Shown: positions 26,248 through 33,894 of the stretch, piece after piece
How the letters are laid out: every line of letters starts with the position of its first letter
Numbering within the stretch: the first letter of the stretch is position 1
From: Oscillospiraceae bacterium
Lineage (GTDB): Bacteria; Bacillota_A; Clostridia; Oscillospirales; Oscillospiraceae
NCBI GenBank assembly: GCA_021771675.1
Contig: JAETOP010000016.1
Span: 1-47,398, forward strand
Reading direction: 5' to 3'
DNA length: 47,398 bases
Made by a program: the position numbers and the translations under genes
Notes under the pieces: generated by a model
The model's input: only the letters and a program-made list of their open reading frames with translations
Databases searched by the model: none
Told to the model about the DNA's origin: nothing

Positions 26248-27245
26248 AGTCTTCTTCTCAATTTTTTCAAAAAGCGTCCCGTCTTCACCGCAGCCGGAAA
26301 CAGCCCCAGAGCAGTCAGCGTCAGCATAAAACGGTTGTAAGGGCTGAACCGGTCATAGCCCAGGGCAAATCCAATCTGGCCCCTCAGCGTCCGCCGAAGT
26401 TCCCGGTACTCCCGGGCATACTTCTCCCGGGTGGCACGGTCTTCCAACGCAAGGGTCTGAACCACATACTCCTGGGATTTCGTCAGAAGATACCGGGCGT
26501 CCGGCTCCAATTCCGGATGAGATTGTCGAATGTCGTTATAAACCCTGGCGGCGTTCTGAACGGCATAAAAGCTCTTTTCCGAGAAGGAGGCGGTGGTAAT
26601 GCTCTGCTCCCGGTGGACGTAGTGATAAAGGGGCTTGGGGAGCATCGCCCCTTTCTCTGCCAAAAGCACCACCCGGTAAATGGTTGGCACATCCTCCACC
26701 ACCTGGCCCACAGGAAAACAGATGTCCCGAAATAGCTCCCGACGAAACAGCTTGTCACAGGCCGAGGAATCCAGGCCGTCCCACCGAAAAATCCGGCGAA
26801 CCACCTCCGTACTGGAAAGGACCTCCTCCCGCTGTGGGCACAGGCCCAGAGCAGTTTCTCCGGTGGCGTCATTTTCGTCGTACCGCCCGGCACAGACCAG
26901 CTTTACCCCATATTTTTCTGTCAGGCCCAGCATTGCCTCATAAGTATCCGGTTCAATCCAGTCGTCACTGTCCACGAAGGCAAGGTACTCCCCCCTGGCC
27001 GCCTGAATTCCCGCATTCCGGGCATCACTGAGTCCGCCGTTTTCTTTATGAATCACCCGAATCCGGTCATCTTTCTGAGCAAGAGCGTCGCAGATAGCGC
27101 CGCTGCCGTCAGGGGAACCGTCATCCACCAGGATAATCTCCAAATGGGAGTAGGTCTGATTCAAAATAGATTCTACACATTTCGGCAGATACCGCTCCAC
27201 CTTGTAGACCGGCACGATCACGCTGATCAGCGTCTGATTTGTCAT
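26244..27245 (-). CDS. family 2 glycosyltransferase
   Basis: This 333-residue GT2 enzyme has the GT-A fold start ISVIVPVYKVERYLPKCVESILNQTY, the nucleotide-binding DDGSPDGSG, and the metal-binding DSDDWIEPDTYE. It transfers a sugar from an activated donor during glycan assembly. The C-terminal part is basic and probably membrane-associated. It overlaps both neighbours by 4 bp, so translation is coupled. The donor sugar is not predictable. Confidence 0.93.
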   Translation of the reverse strand: MTNQTLISVIVPVYKVERYLPKCVESILNQTYSHLEIILVDDGSPDGSGAICDALAQKDDRIRVIHKENGGLSDARNAGIQAARGEYLAFVDSDDWIEPDTYEAMLGLTEKYGVKLVCAGRYDENDATGETALGLCPQREEVLSSTEVVRRIFRWDGLDSSACDKLFRRELFRDICFPVGQVVEDVPTIYRVVLLAEKGAMLPKPLYHYVHREQSITTASFSEKSFYAVQNAARVYNDIRQSHPELEPDARYLLTKSQEYVVQTLALEDRATREKYAREYRELRRTLRGQIGFALGYDRFSPYNRFMLTLTALGLFPAAVKTGRFLKKLRRRL

Positions 27246-28501
27246 ATTGCTTCCTCTCCGGCAATCTCCTGGTACACCTTCAGCAGCGTTTCCAGGTTCT
27301 GTTCGGGGTCGTGGGTGCGCAGGGCATGTTCCCGGGCAAGTTGCCCCATTTGCTGTGCTCCCTCCTCCTGAGCGAATACCGCCATGATGTAGTGGGCCAG
27401 CATATAGGGCGCCGTGGACTGGTACACATATCCCTCCCCCGGGCGCATCAAATTGGTGACGCCCCCCACATCCGCCGCCACACAGGGCACTCCCAGCAGC
27501 ATAGCCTCCCCCAAAGAATTGGGGGAGTTCTCAATGGTGGAAGGCAGGGCGAATACGTTGGCCCGGAGATAGGCCTGCTTCATGCCCTCAGCGTTCAGAT
27601 CCCCCAGAAATTGGATTTTATCCGTCAGTCCGTGCTCCCGGCAAAACCGTTCCAGATAGCGGAAATAATAGGACTGCCGCAGTCTTTCCTTCCAGCCGGA
27701 GGGGAAAAAGCTATGCCCGGTGACGCTGAGGGTGGCATCCGGGAACCTTTCCAGCACGATGGCAAAGGCCTCCAGAAGATAGTGGAATCCCTTTACCGGA
27801 TACACACAGCTGGGCGCAAAAATGTGGTGCTTTTGACAGGTATCGTAGCGCCAGTTCCCCTGGTAGAAGCTTTGGCGCAATGTCTCATTGCAAAAATGAT
27901 ACACCCGGCCTGCATTGTACTGCCCGGTAATGGCTCTGTCCCAATCCGTTCTTCCCAGAACATGGGACACCTTTTCCAAGGCTTTGCGCTCCATATCGCC
28001 CCGAATCTTAAAATCCCGCTGCTGCCGAAGAATGCTGTCCCGCTTCAAAAAATTGCGGAAAGTCTTCCCCTGGCACACCCGGGGCGGAAGGCCCTCTGCC
28101 ATGTGGCGGGCGCAGATGCCCACCAGCCCCTGTATGCTAATCGCCACCCGGGAGGTTAACCCCAGCTTTTCCGCAGCATTTACCATTGCCAGACAATGAC
28201 CATACTCCGTGCCCCAAATGTGGATCACCTCCGGCTGAAATTCCCTCAGCTGTTGGGAGAACCACTCCTCCAATCCCGGGTCATAGGCGTAGGCCTTTTT
28301 CTCCGTAAAGAGGGCATATTCCGTCCCGTCCTCCAGTTTTCCGGAAGCATTTCCCCCCATGCAAAGCAGCCGCAGGGAAACGCTCTCCCGGCCACGGATG
28401 CCTGAGAGCACATGCTCCACCCACATCCCGCTATCCGGGCTGCCCCCCAGAGCCTGACGGACAGGGCCGGGGACAATGTTACAAAGCCATAATATTTTCA
28501 T
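27242..28501 (-). CDS. family 4 glycosyltransferase
   Basis: This 419-residue GT-B enzyme starts MKILWLCNIVPGPVRQALGG. Its C-terminal nucleotide-sugar domain has HIFAPSCVYPVKGFHYLLEAF and the ENSPNSLGEAMLLGVPCVAADVGG motif, with the Ex7E-type glutamates. It is part of the glycan operon, overlapping its neighbours by 4 bp on each side. Substrates are unknown. Confidence 0.92.
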   Translation of the reverse strand: MKILWLCNIVPGPVRQALGGSPDSGMWVEHVLSGIRGRESVSLRLLCMGGNASGKLEDGTEYALFTEKKAYAYDPGLEEWFSQQLREFQPEVIHIWGTEYGHCLAMVNAAEKLGLTSRVAISIQGLVGICARHMAEGLPPRVCQGKTFRNFLKRDSILRQQRDFKIRGDMERKALEKVSHVLGRTDWDRAITGQYNAGRVYHFCNETLRQSFYQGNWRYDTCQKHHIFAPSCVYPVKGFHYLLEAFAIVLERFPDATLSVTGHSFFPSGWKERLRQSYYFRYLERFCREHGLTDKIQFLGDLNAEGMKQAYLRANVFALPSTIENSPNSLGEAMLLGVPCVAADVGGVTNLMRPGEGYVYQSTAPYMLAHYIMAVFAQEEGAQQMGQLAREHALRTHDPEQNLETLLKVYQEIAGEEAI

Positions 28502-29661
28502 GCTTTTCCGTCTCCTTCCAGCATCGCCAGCACCTTGGCAGCCTGAACCACATTGTTGCGCTGTTCCAACACAAACCGGCGGGCCTGGCAGCCCCTCTCA
28601 AACAACTCCTCATCGGAGTGGGACAGGGTTTGCCGCAGTGCATCTCCAATGCCCTGGGGCGTTTCCTCCCGGATGAAATAGAGATAGGGCTTGTACTCCT
28701 CCGGCAGACAGGGCAAAGCTGTGGTCAGCACCGGTGTCCCGGTGGACATATACTCCATGGTCTTGGAGGGGAAGGAGTAGGCCACGTATTTTTCGTCCGA
28801 GGGCCGGGGATTTAAGAGCAGTGTAGCTTCCATCTCCTTCTCCACTACCTGGCTGGGCAGCAGCAGCCCACCGTAGTGGATGGAGGGCTCCCGGGCCGCA
28901 ATCTCTTCCAGCTCCTGCTGATAGTCGCCGATGCCGTAGATGTGCAGCTGGGCATCCGCAATGTTTGCCAGCAGGAAGCCCTCAACAAGGCGCTGAATTC
29001 CGTAGAGCTTATGAATGCTCCCGGCATACAGGCATATCCGCTTCTTTCCCTTTTTGTCCAAAGAAGGAACCTGTTTTTCCATGGTGATGTCTGCATGTCC
29101 TTCCAAAACCACATAAGGTTTTCCTTTTCGATTCACGTAATCGTTCATGGCCTTCGTCAGCACCACGTAATCTGTGCTGTGGCGAATCAGGAACTCCGAC
29201 AGCGCCATGGTCAGGCCGCCGCCCAAGAACTCCGGCAGGTCCGTAATAACCCCCACACAGCGGCAGCCCCTTACTTTGGAGGCAAGCAGCGCCCCCAGGC
29301 CGGACATTTGGTTCAAGCAGTCGATCATTACAACGCTGTCCTTGTCCAGCAGCCGCAGGCACTTAAAAAACGAGGAAGCGCCCACGTGGAGCCACCGGCG
29401 GAGGGGGCGGCGGTAGGTACGGATGTAATGATAACGCACCTGCTCCACGGTTTCGTCCGGGAGGTCAATCACGCCATTTTCCATGGCTCCCACATCTGCC
29501 GGGGGATACCCCACCACCTCCACCTGGATATGGGCGGACAGCCCCTCGACGAAGAGCCGGTTGTATTTCTGTGCCTGGAACACTGGTCTGGCGTCAGGCC
29601 GGCCATAGAGCCTGGCATAGGCCCCCTGGGAAACGCACCCAGCTACATAGATTATCTTCAA
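28498..29661 (-). CDS. family 4 glycosyltransferase
   Basis: This 387-residue GT-B glycosyltransferase is the first gene of the glycan operon. The donor-binding part has ICLYAGSIHKLYGIQRLVEGF and YSFPSKTMEYMSTGTPVLTT. I place the start at an in-frame TTG (29659-29661), which gives MKIIYVAGCVSQ; GGGGGG lies about 8 bases upstream. A GTG at 29682 would add seven residues and lacks a site. A promoter lies 34 bp before the TTG. With the next three genes it probably builds and exports a short surface glycan. Confidence 0.88.
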   Translation of the reverse strand: MKIIYVAGCVSQGAYARLYGRPDARPVFQAQKYNRLFVEGLSAHIQVEVVGYPPADVGAMENGVIDLPDETVEQVRYHYIRTYRRPLRRWLHVGASSFFKCLRLLDKDSVVMIDCLNQMSGLGALLASKVRGCRCVGVITDLPEFLGGGLTMALSEFLIRHSTDYVVLTKAMNDYVNRKGKPYVVLEGHADITMEKQVPSLDKKGKKRICLYAGSIHKLYGIQRLVEGFLLANIADAQLHIYGIGDYQQELEEIAAREPSIHYGGLLLPSQVVEKEMEATLLLNPRPSDEKYVAYSFPSKTMEYMSTGTPVLTTALPCLPEEYKPYLYFIREETPQGIGDALRQTLSHSDEELFERGCQARRFVLEQRNNVVQAAKVLAMLEGDGKA

Positions 29662-29694
29662 GCAATTTCCCCCCAAACACACATTTATCCTTAG

Positions 29695-29723
29695 ATTGTA
29701 CCATATCCCGCCCTACAGGGCAA
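29695..29723 (-). promoter_or_regulatory. glycan operon promoter
   Basis: TTGCCC (29718-29723), 17 bp, TACAAT (29695-29700) on the minus strand, immediately after the terminator of the upstream operon. Confidence 0.7.
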
Positions 29724-29725
29724 GA

Positions 29726-29766
29726 AAAATTTCCCTGCCTCCTCTCCCGGGAAGCAGGGAAAAATT
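29726..29766 (-). terminator. terminator of the ktr-to-kinase operon
   Basis: On the minus strand AAATTTTTCCCTGC pairs with GCAGGGAAATTTTT around a GC-rich loop, right after the kinase stop. T-run TTTTTC follows. Confidence 0.85.
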
Positions 29767-30848
29767 TACCTGTTGATACATTGGCGGATGACCGCATTCA
29801 TCTCATCCAAGTGGGCGATCATATCCCGGCACAGGGCAATCTGGTTCCGGGTGCGAATCAGGTTGTGTTCCGGGGATTTGGTGCTGAAATACTTGTCTCC
29901 CCGCAGGTAATCGTCCAAAAAGCGCACAGCCAGCTCGGCGGTGAGGCAGACACAGCTGAGGGCCAGCGTTTCCAATTCCGTTTCCGTCATGGTATCCCTG
30001 GTCTTTTCCAGAAAGCCCTGGGCAAATGCCTGGAACACCTGCAAATCAATGCCCACCCGGTCATAGTCCGGGCAGTCCTCCGCCACAAAATTGGCGGCAA
30101 AGCGGATGGCATCGCCGAAATCGTGCCCCAACAGGCCGGGCATTACCGTATCCAAGTCAATAACCACCAAAGCCTCGTTGGTCTTCAAATCAAAGAGCAC
30201 ATTGTTGATTTTTGTATCGTTATGGGTCACCCGCAGGGGAAGACGCCCCTCCCGCCCCAAATCGGTCAAGGTGCAGGCCACCTCCCGGATGGACTGGAGG
30301 TAGTCGATCTCCTCCCGGGCATCCTTCACCCGGTCGGCCCCATCCTGAGCAATCGCCTCGTCCAGGCTCTCATAACGGCGGCGGGTATCGTGGAATCCGG
30401 GAATCGTCTCCACCAGCAGCTTTATGTCAAAATCCGCCAGCTGGGTCTGAAACTCTCCAAAGGCCTTGCCCGCATTGCACAGAATCGCAGGATTCCTGGT
30501 GGCACTGTAATTGGCAGAGGGGACATAGTTCATCACCCGCCAGAAATTATCTCCATCCACCAGATAGGTCTTTCGGTCCTGGGTATGGTGGAAATGGAGG
30601 CTGAGCTTCTGGGGATACTTGGCCCGGATGTGCTCCGTGACCAGGTCGATGTTGTTCATCAGCCCAATGGGGTTTCGGAAGGCATAGGTATTCACATTCT
30701 GAACCAGGAAGGACTTTTCCTTCCCATCCTCCAGGCGGACATTCACCTTGTAGGTGCGGTTGACAATTCCCACCTGGATCGCCTCATAGCCCAGATAGGT
30801 TCCGGGAAGCCGGAAGGCCCGGCAGACCTGCTTTAACTTTTCATCCAT
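29766..30848 (-). CDS. sugar 1-kinase of the APH superfamily, NahK-like
   Basis: This 360-residue kinase has the choline/aminoglycoside kinase fold. The catalytic motif THNDTKINNVLFD (Asp211) and metal-binding VIDLDTVMPG (Asp231/Asp233), then DFGDAIR, closely resemble Bifidobacterium N-acetylhexosamine 1-kinase, which has the same length and phosphorylates GlcNAc/GalNAc at C1. By analogy it may salvage amino sugars toward UDP-sugars. It is the last gene of the long operon, 9 bp after rnc, and adjoins the glycan operon. The acceptor could be another sugar or an alcohol. Confidence 0.82.
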   Translation of the reverse strand: MDEKLKQVCRAFRLPGTYLGYEAIQVGIVNRTYKVNVRLEDGKEKSFLVQNVNTYAFRNPIGLMNNIDLVTEHIRAKYPQKLSLHFHHTQDRKTYLVDGDNFWRVMNYVPSANYSATRNPAILCNAGKAFGEFQTQLADFDIKLLVETIPGFHDTRRRYESLDEAIAQDGADRVKDAREEIDYLQSIREVACTLTDLGREGRLPLRVTHNDTKINNVLFDLKTNEALVVIDLDTVMPGLLGHDFGDAIRFAANFVAEDCPDYDRVGIDLQVFQAFAQGFLEKTRDTMTETELETLALSCVCLTAELAVRFLDDYLRGDKYFSTKSPEHNLIRTRNQIALCRDMIAHLDEMNAVIRQCINR

Positions 30849-30857
30849 CGCTGATCC

Positions 30858-31544
30858 TCACAGTACCCCGGGGAACAGCTGCTCAATGGCCGCTCTGGCC
30901 GCATCCTGCTCCGCCCGTTTCTTGCTGCTGCCAGTGCCCTTCCCCACAATGTGGCCGTTCAAGGACACCTCCACCTCAAACTGCTTGTCGTGATCCGGCC
31001 CAGATTCTCCGGACAGACCATAGGAGAGAACCTGATTTCGCTTCTGCTGCACCAGCTCCTGAAGCTGGGTTTTGTAGTCGGCATTGTGAAGCTTGGTCAC
31101 CGGAACCTCCACCAGAATAAACCGGCGGATAAAGCGCTGGGCCGCCTCCATGCCCCCGTCCAGGAAGCAGGCGGCAATCACCGACTCCATAGCATCGGCC
31201 AGGATGGAGTCCCGGCAGCGGCCTCCCCCCTGCTCCTCACCGTGGCCCAGGAGCAGATGGTCCCCCAGGTGAATCTCATTGGCCACAGCGGCCAGGGTTT
31301 TTTCGCAGACCATATCCGCCCGCATCCGGGTCAGCTCTCCCTCCGGACGATCCGGGAAGCTGCGAAACAGATACTCCGCCACCAGCATTCCCAGAATGCT
31401 GTCCCCCAAAAATTCCAGCCGCTCATTGCTCAAAAGGCTGTTGTGCCAGCGCTCGTTGGCATAGGAGGAGTGGGTCAGCGCATTTTGCAGCAGAGATATA
31501 TTTCCAAAATGATAGCCGATGGCCTCTTCCAAATCCTTAATCAT
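30858..31544 (-). CDS. rnc: ribonuclease III
   Basis: RNase III cuts double-stranded RNA in rRNA and mRNA processing. The 228-residue product has the catalytic signature NERLEFLGDSILGMLVAEYL, with the conserved Glu/Asp pair, and later acidic residues in ILADAMESVIAA. A C-terminal dsRNA-binding domain spans about 155-225. It overlaps plsX by 8 bp, an arrangement common in Firmicutes. Confidence 0.97.
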   Translation of the reverse strand: MIKDLEEAIGYHFGNISLLQNALTHSSYANERWHNSLLSNERLEFLGDSILGMLVAEYLFRSFPDRPEGELTRMRADMVCEKTLAAVANEIHLGDHLLLGHGEEQGGGRCRDSILADAMESVIAACFLDGGMEAAQRFIRRFILVEVPVTKLHNADYKTQLQELVQQKRNQVLSYGLSGESGPDHDKQFEVEVSLNGHIVGKGTGSSKKRAEQDAARAAIEQLFPGVL

Positions 31545-32574
31545 TGCCGGGCTCCTTTGCCTGAGCCAAAAGCTGGAGGGCCTTCTCCAGTTCCGGCGTC
31601 ATATCGTATTTCGCCGCCTCTGCCGCCTGTTTCAAAGCGTTGCGGAAGGCAAGGGCATCGGAAGAGCCATGGGCCTTGATCACCGGCTTTTTAATGCCCA
31701 GGAACTGGGTTCCGGCAATCTCCCGGTAGTCCATCAGCTTTATCATGTCCTTCACCCCAGAGGCGCAGAGCAGATAGCCCAGCTTGGTAAGCAGATTCTT
31801 CTTAAACATTCGCTTCATCAAACTGCCCATGAACATGGCGGTGCCCTCGATGGATTTCAGCAGCACATTTCCGGCAAAACCGTCGCATACCACCACATCC
31901 ACTTCTCCCAGGGGAACATCCCGGGCCTCCACATTGCCCACAAAATGCAGCAGCCCCTTCTCGTCTGCGTCTTTCAGCAGGGCATAGGCATCCTTTTGCA
32001 GCTGGGTGCCCTTGGAATCCTCGGCGCCGATGTTCAGAAGGCCCACCCGGGGCTGAGCGATCCCCATCTGCTTTTTGACAAAGGTGGAGGCCACCAGGCC
32101 AAACTGGAGCAGAAACTCGGGCGTGCATTCGGTATTGGCGCCGCAGTCGCAGATAATGGTCTTTCCGCCCTTCTTGTTGGGAATGGCTGGGGCCATGGAA
32201 GCCCGGCGAATGCCCTTCACCCGCTTGACCAGCAATGTCGCCCCGGTGAGCAGGGCTCCGGTGGAACCGGCGGACACAAAGGCATCTCCTCTACCCTCGG
32301 CCAGCAGCCTCAGGCCAATGACCATGGAGGAATTTTTCCGCTTGTGAATCACAGAACCGGGGTCGTCGTGCATATCCACCACATCCTCGGCATTGGCGAT
32401 TTCCACCCCTTCGGGCAGGTCAGTAAAGCCGTGGCGGCCCATGGCCTCCAAAATTGCCTCTCCCCGGCCCACCAGAATAATCTCCATGCCAAAGGCCTTT
32501 ACTGCGTCAAAAGCGCCTAAAACAGCCGCTTCGGGAGCATTGTCGCCGCCCATGGCGTCTAAAATGATTTTCAT
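31537..32574 (-). CDS. plsX: phosphate acyltransferase PlsX
   Basis: PlsX makes acyl-phosphate from acyl-ACP for phospholipid synthesis. The 345-residue product begins MKIILDAMGGDNAPEAAV and contains ASVSAGSTGAL-type (here AFVSAGSTGALL) and VVCDGFAGNVLLK motifs of the family. It is in the operon between trmFO and rnc. No fapR, fabD or acpP follows, unlike the Bacillus arrangement. Confidence 0.97.
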   Translation of the reverse strand: MKIILDAMGGDNAPEAAVLGAFDAVKAFGMEIILVGRGEAILEAMGRHGFTDLPEGVEIANAEDVVDMHDDPGSVIHKRKNSSMVIGLRLLAEGRGDAFVSAGSTGALLTGATLLVKRVKGIRRASMAPAIPNKKGGKTIICDCGANTECTPEFLLQFGLVASTFVKKQMGIAQPRVGLLNIGAEDSKGTQLQKDAYALLKDADEKGLLHFVGNVEARDVPLGEVDVVVCDGFAGNVLLKSIEGTAMFMGSLMKRMFKKNLLTKLGYLLCASGVKDMIKLMDYREIAGTQFLGIKKPVIKAHGSSDALAFRNALKQAAEAAKYDMTPELEKALQLLAQAKEPGND

Positions 32575-32592
32575 TGCTCCACCCTCTCTTCT

Positions 32593-33894
32593 TTATATTC
32601 CGCCCGCAATCAGGCCGTCGATGGCCATCAGCGCCCGGTTGGCAATTGCCAGATTCTTTTCCGCTTTTTTCCGAACCCGCTGCTCCAGCGGGGCAATGAT
32701 GCTGAAATTCACATTCATCGGCTGGAAATTTTCGATGCTCCCATCGCTGATGTACCGCCCCAGCGCGCCAATGGCGGTGGTCTGGGGGAAGTCCGGAATT
32801 ACCCGGCCCTGTACCTTGGCGGCCATGGCCACCGCAGCCAGGAAGCCGGAGGCGGTGGACTCCACATACCCCTCCACGCCGGTCATCTGCCCGGCAAAGG
32901 CAACCAAAGGGTTACGCCGGTCAGCATAATAGCGATCCAGCAGTTTGGGGCTTTGCAGGAAGGTATTTTGGTGCATCACGCCGTAGCGGACGAACTCCGC
33001 ATCGTGGAGCGCCGGTATCATGGAGAACACCCGCTTCTGCTCTCCGAATTTCAGGTGGGTTTGAAAGCCCACCAGGTTGAAGACGCTTTTCGCCGCATTG
33101 TCCTGCCGCAGCTGAAGCACTGCATAGGGCTCCCGGCCGGTTTTGGGATCCCGGAGGCCCACCGGCTTCATGGGGCCGTAGCGCAATGTGTCCAGCCCCC
33201 GGCGGGCCATTACCTCCACCGGCATACAGCCCTCGAAGACCCGCCGGTCTTCAAAGCCGTGAACCTCCGCCTCCTCGGCAAAGATCAGCTCCCGGACAAA
33301 AACCTCGTACTGCTCCTTGTCCAGGGCGCAGTTGATGTAATCCGGGGTACCCCGGTCGTAGCGGGACTGCCACCAGGCCAGATTCATGTCCACGGACTCC
33401 GCCGTGACCAAAGGGGCTGCCGCATCAAAAAAGTGGAGATAATCTGCACCGAAATAGGCTCCGATGGCCTGGGACAGTGCGTCCGAGGTCAATGGGCCCG
33501 TGGCAATGATGACGGGGCCCTCCGGCACCTGGGTCACCTCTCCGGGGATGACGGTAATCAGGGGATGGGAGCGGATTTTCTCCGTCACCAGGGCGGCAAA
33601 TCCATTTCGATCCACCGCCAGGCATCCCCCCGCCTCCACCCGGGTTGCTTCGGCGCACTCCATAATCAGGCTGCCGCAGCGGCGCAGCTCCTCTTTCAGC
33701 AGCCCCACCGCGTTTTCCAGCCGGTCGCCCCGGAGAGAGTTGGAGCACACCAGTTCCGCAAAATCTGCACTGTGATGGGCGGGGGTCATTTTGGCGGGCT
33801 TCATCTCGTAAAGCTCCACTTCAATGCCCCGCTTTGCCAGCTGCCAGGCCGCCTCCGAACCGGCGAGACCTGCTCCTATGACTTTCACCTTCAT
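32593..33894 (-). CDS. trmFO: tRNA (uracil-5-)-methyltransferase, folate/FAD-dependent
   Basis: TrmFO makes m5U54 in the T-loop of tRNA using methylene-tetrahydrofolate and FAD. The 433-residue product starts with the FAD motif VIGAGLAGSEAAWQLAKRG. It has the diagnostic ELVCSNSLRGDRLENAVGLLKEE, with the catalytic cysteine, and CMPVEVMARRG, and ends near the family's usual length. It overlaps topA by 4 bp; topA-trmFO pairing is widespread in Firmicutes. Confidence 0.97.
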   Translation of the reverse strand: MKVKVIGAGLAGSEAAWQLAKRGIEVELYEMKPAKMTPAHHSADFAELVCSNSLRGDRLENAVGLLKEELRRCGSLIMECAEATRVEAGGCLAVDRNGFAALVTEKIRSHPLITVIPGEVTQVPEGPVIIATGPLTSDALSQAIGAYFGADYLHFFDAAAPLVTAESVDMNLAWWQSRYDRGTPDYINCALDKEQYEVFVRELIFAEEAEVHGFEDRRVFEGCMPVEVMARRGLDTLRYGPMKPVGLRDPKTGREPYAVLQLRQDNAAKSVFNLVGFQTHLKFGEQKRVFSMIPALHDAEFVRYGVMHQNTFLQSPKLLDRYYADRRNPLVAFAGQMTGVEGYVESTASGFLAAVAMAAKVQGRVIPDFPQTTAIGALGRYISDGSIENFQPMNVNFSIIAPLEQRVRKKAEKNLAIANRALMAIDGLIAGGI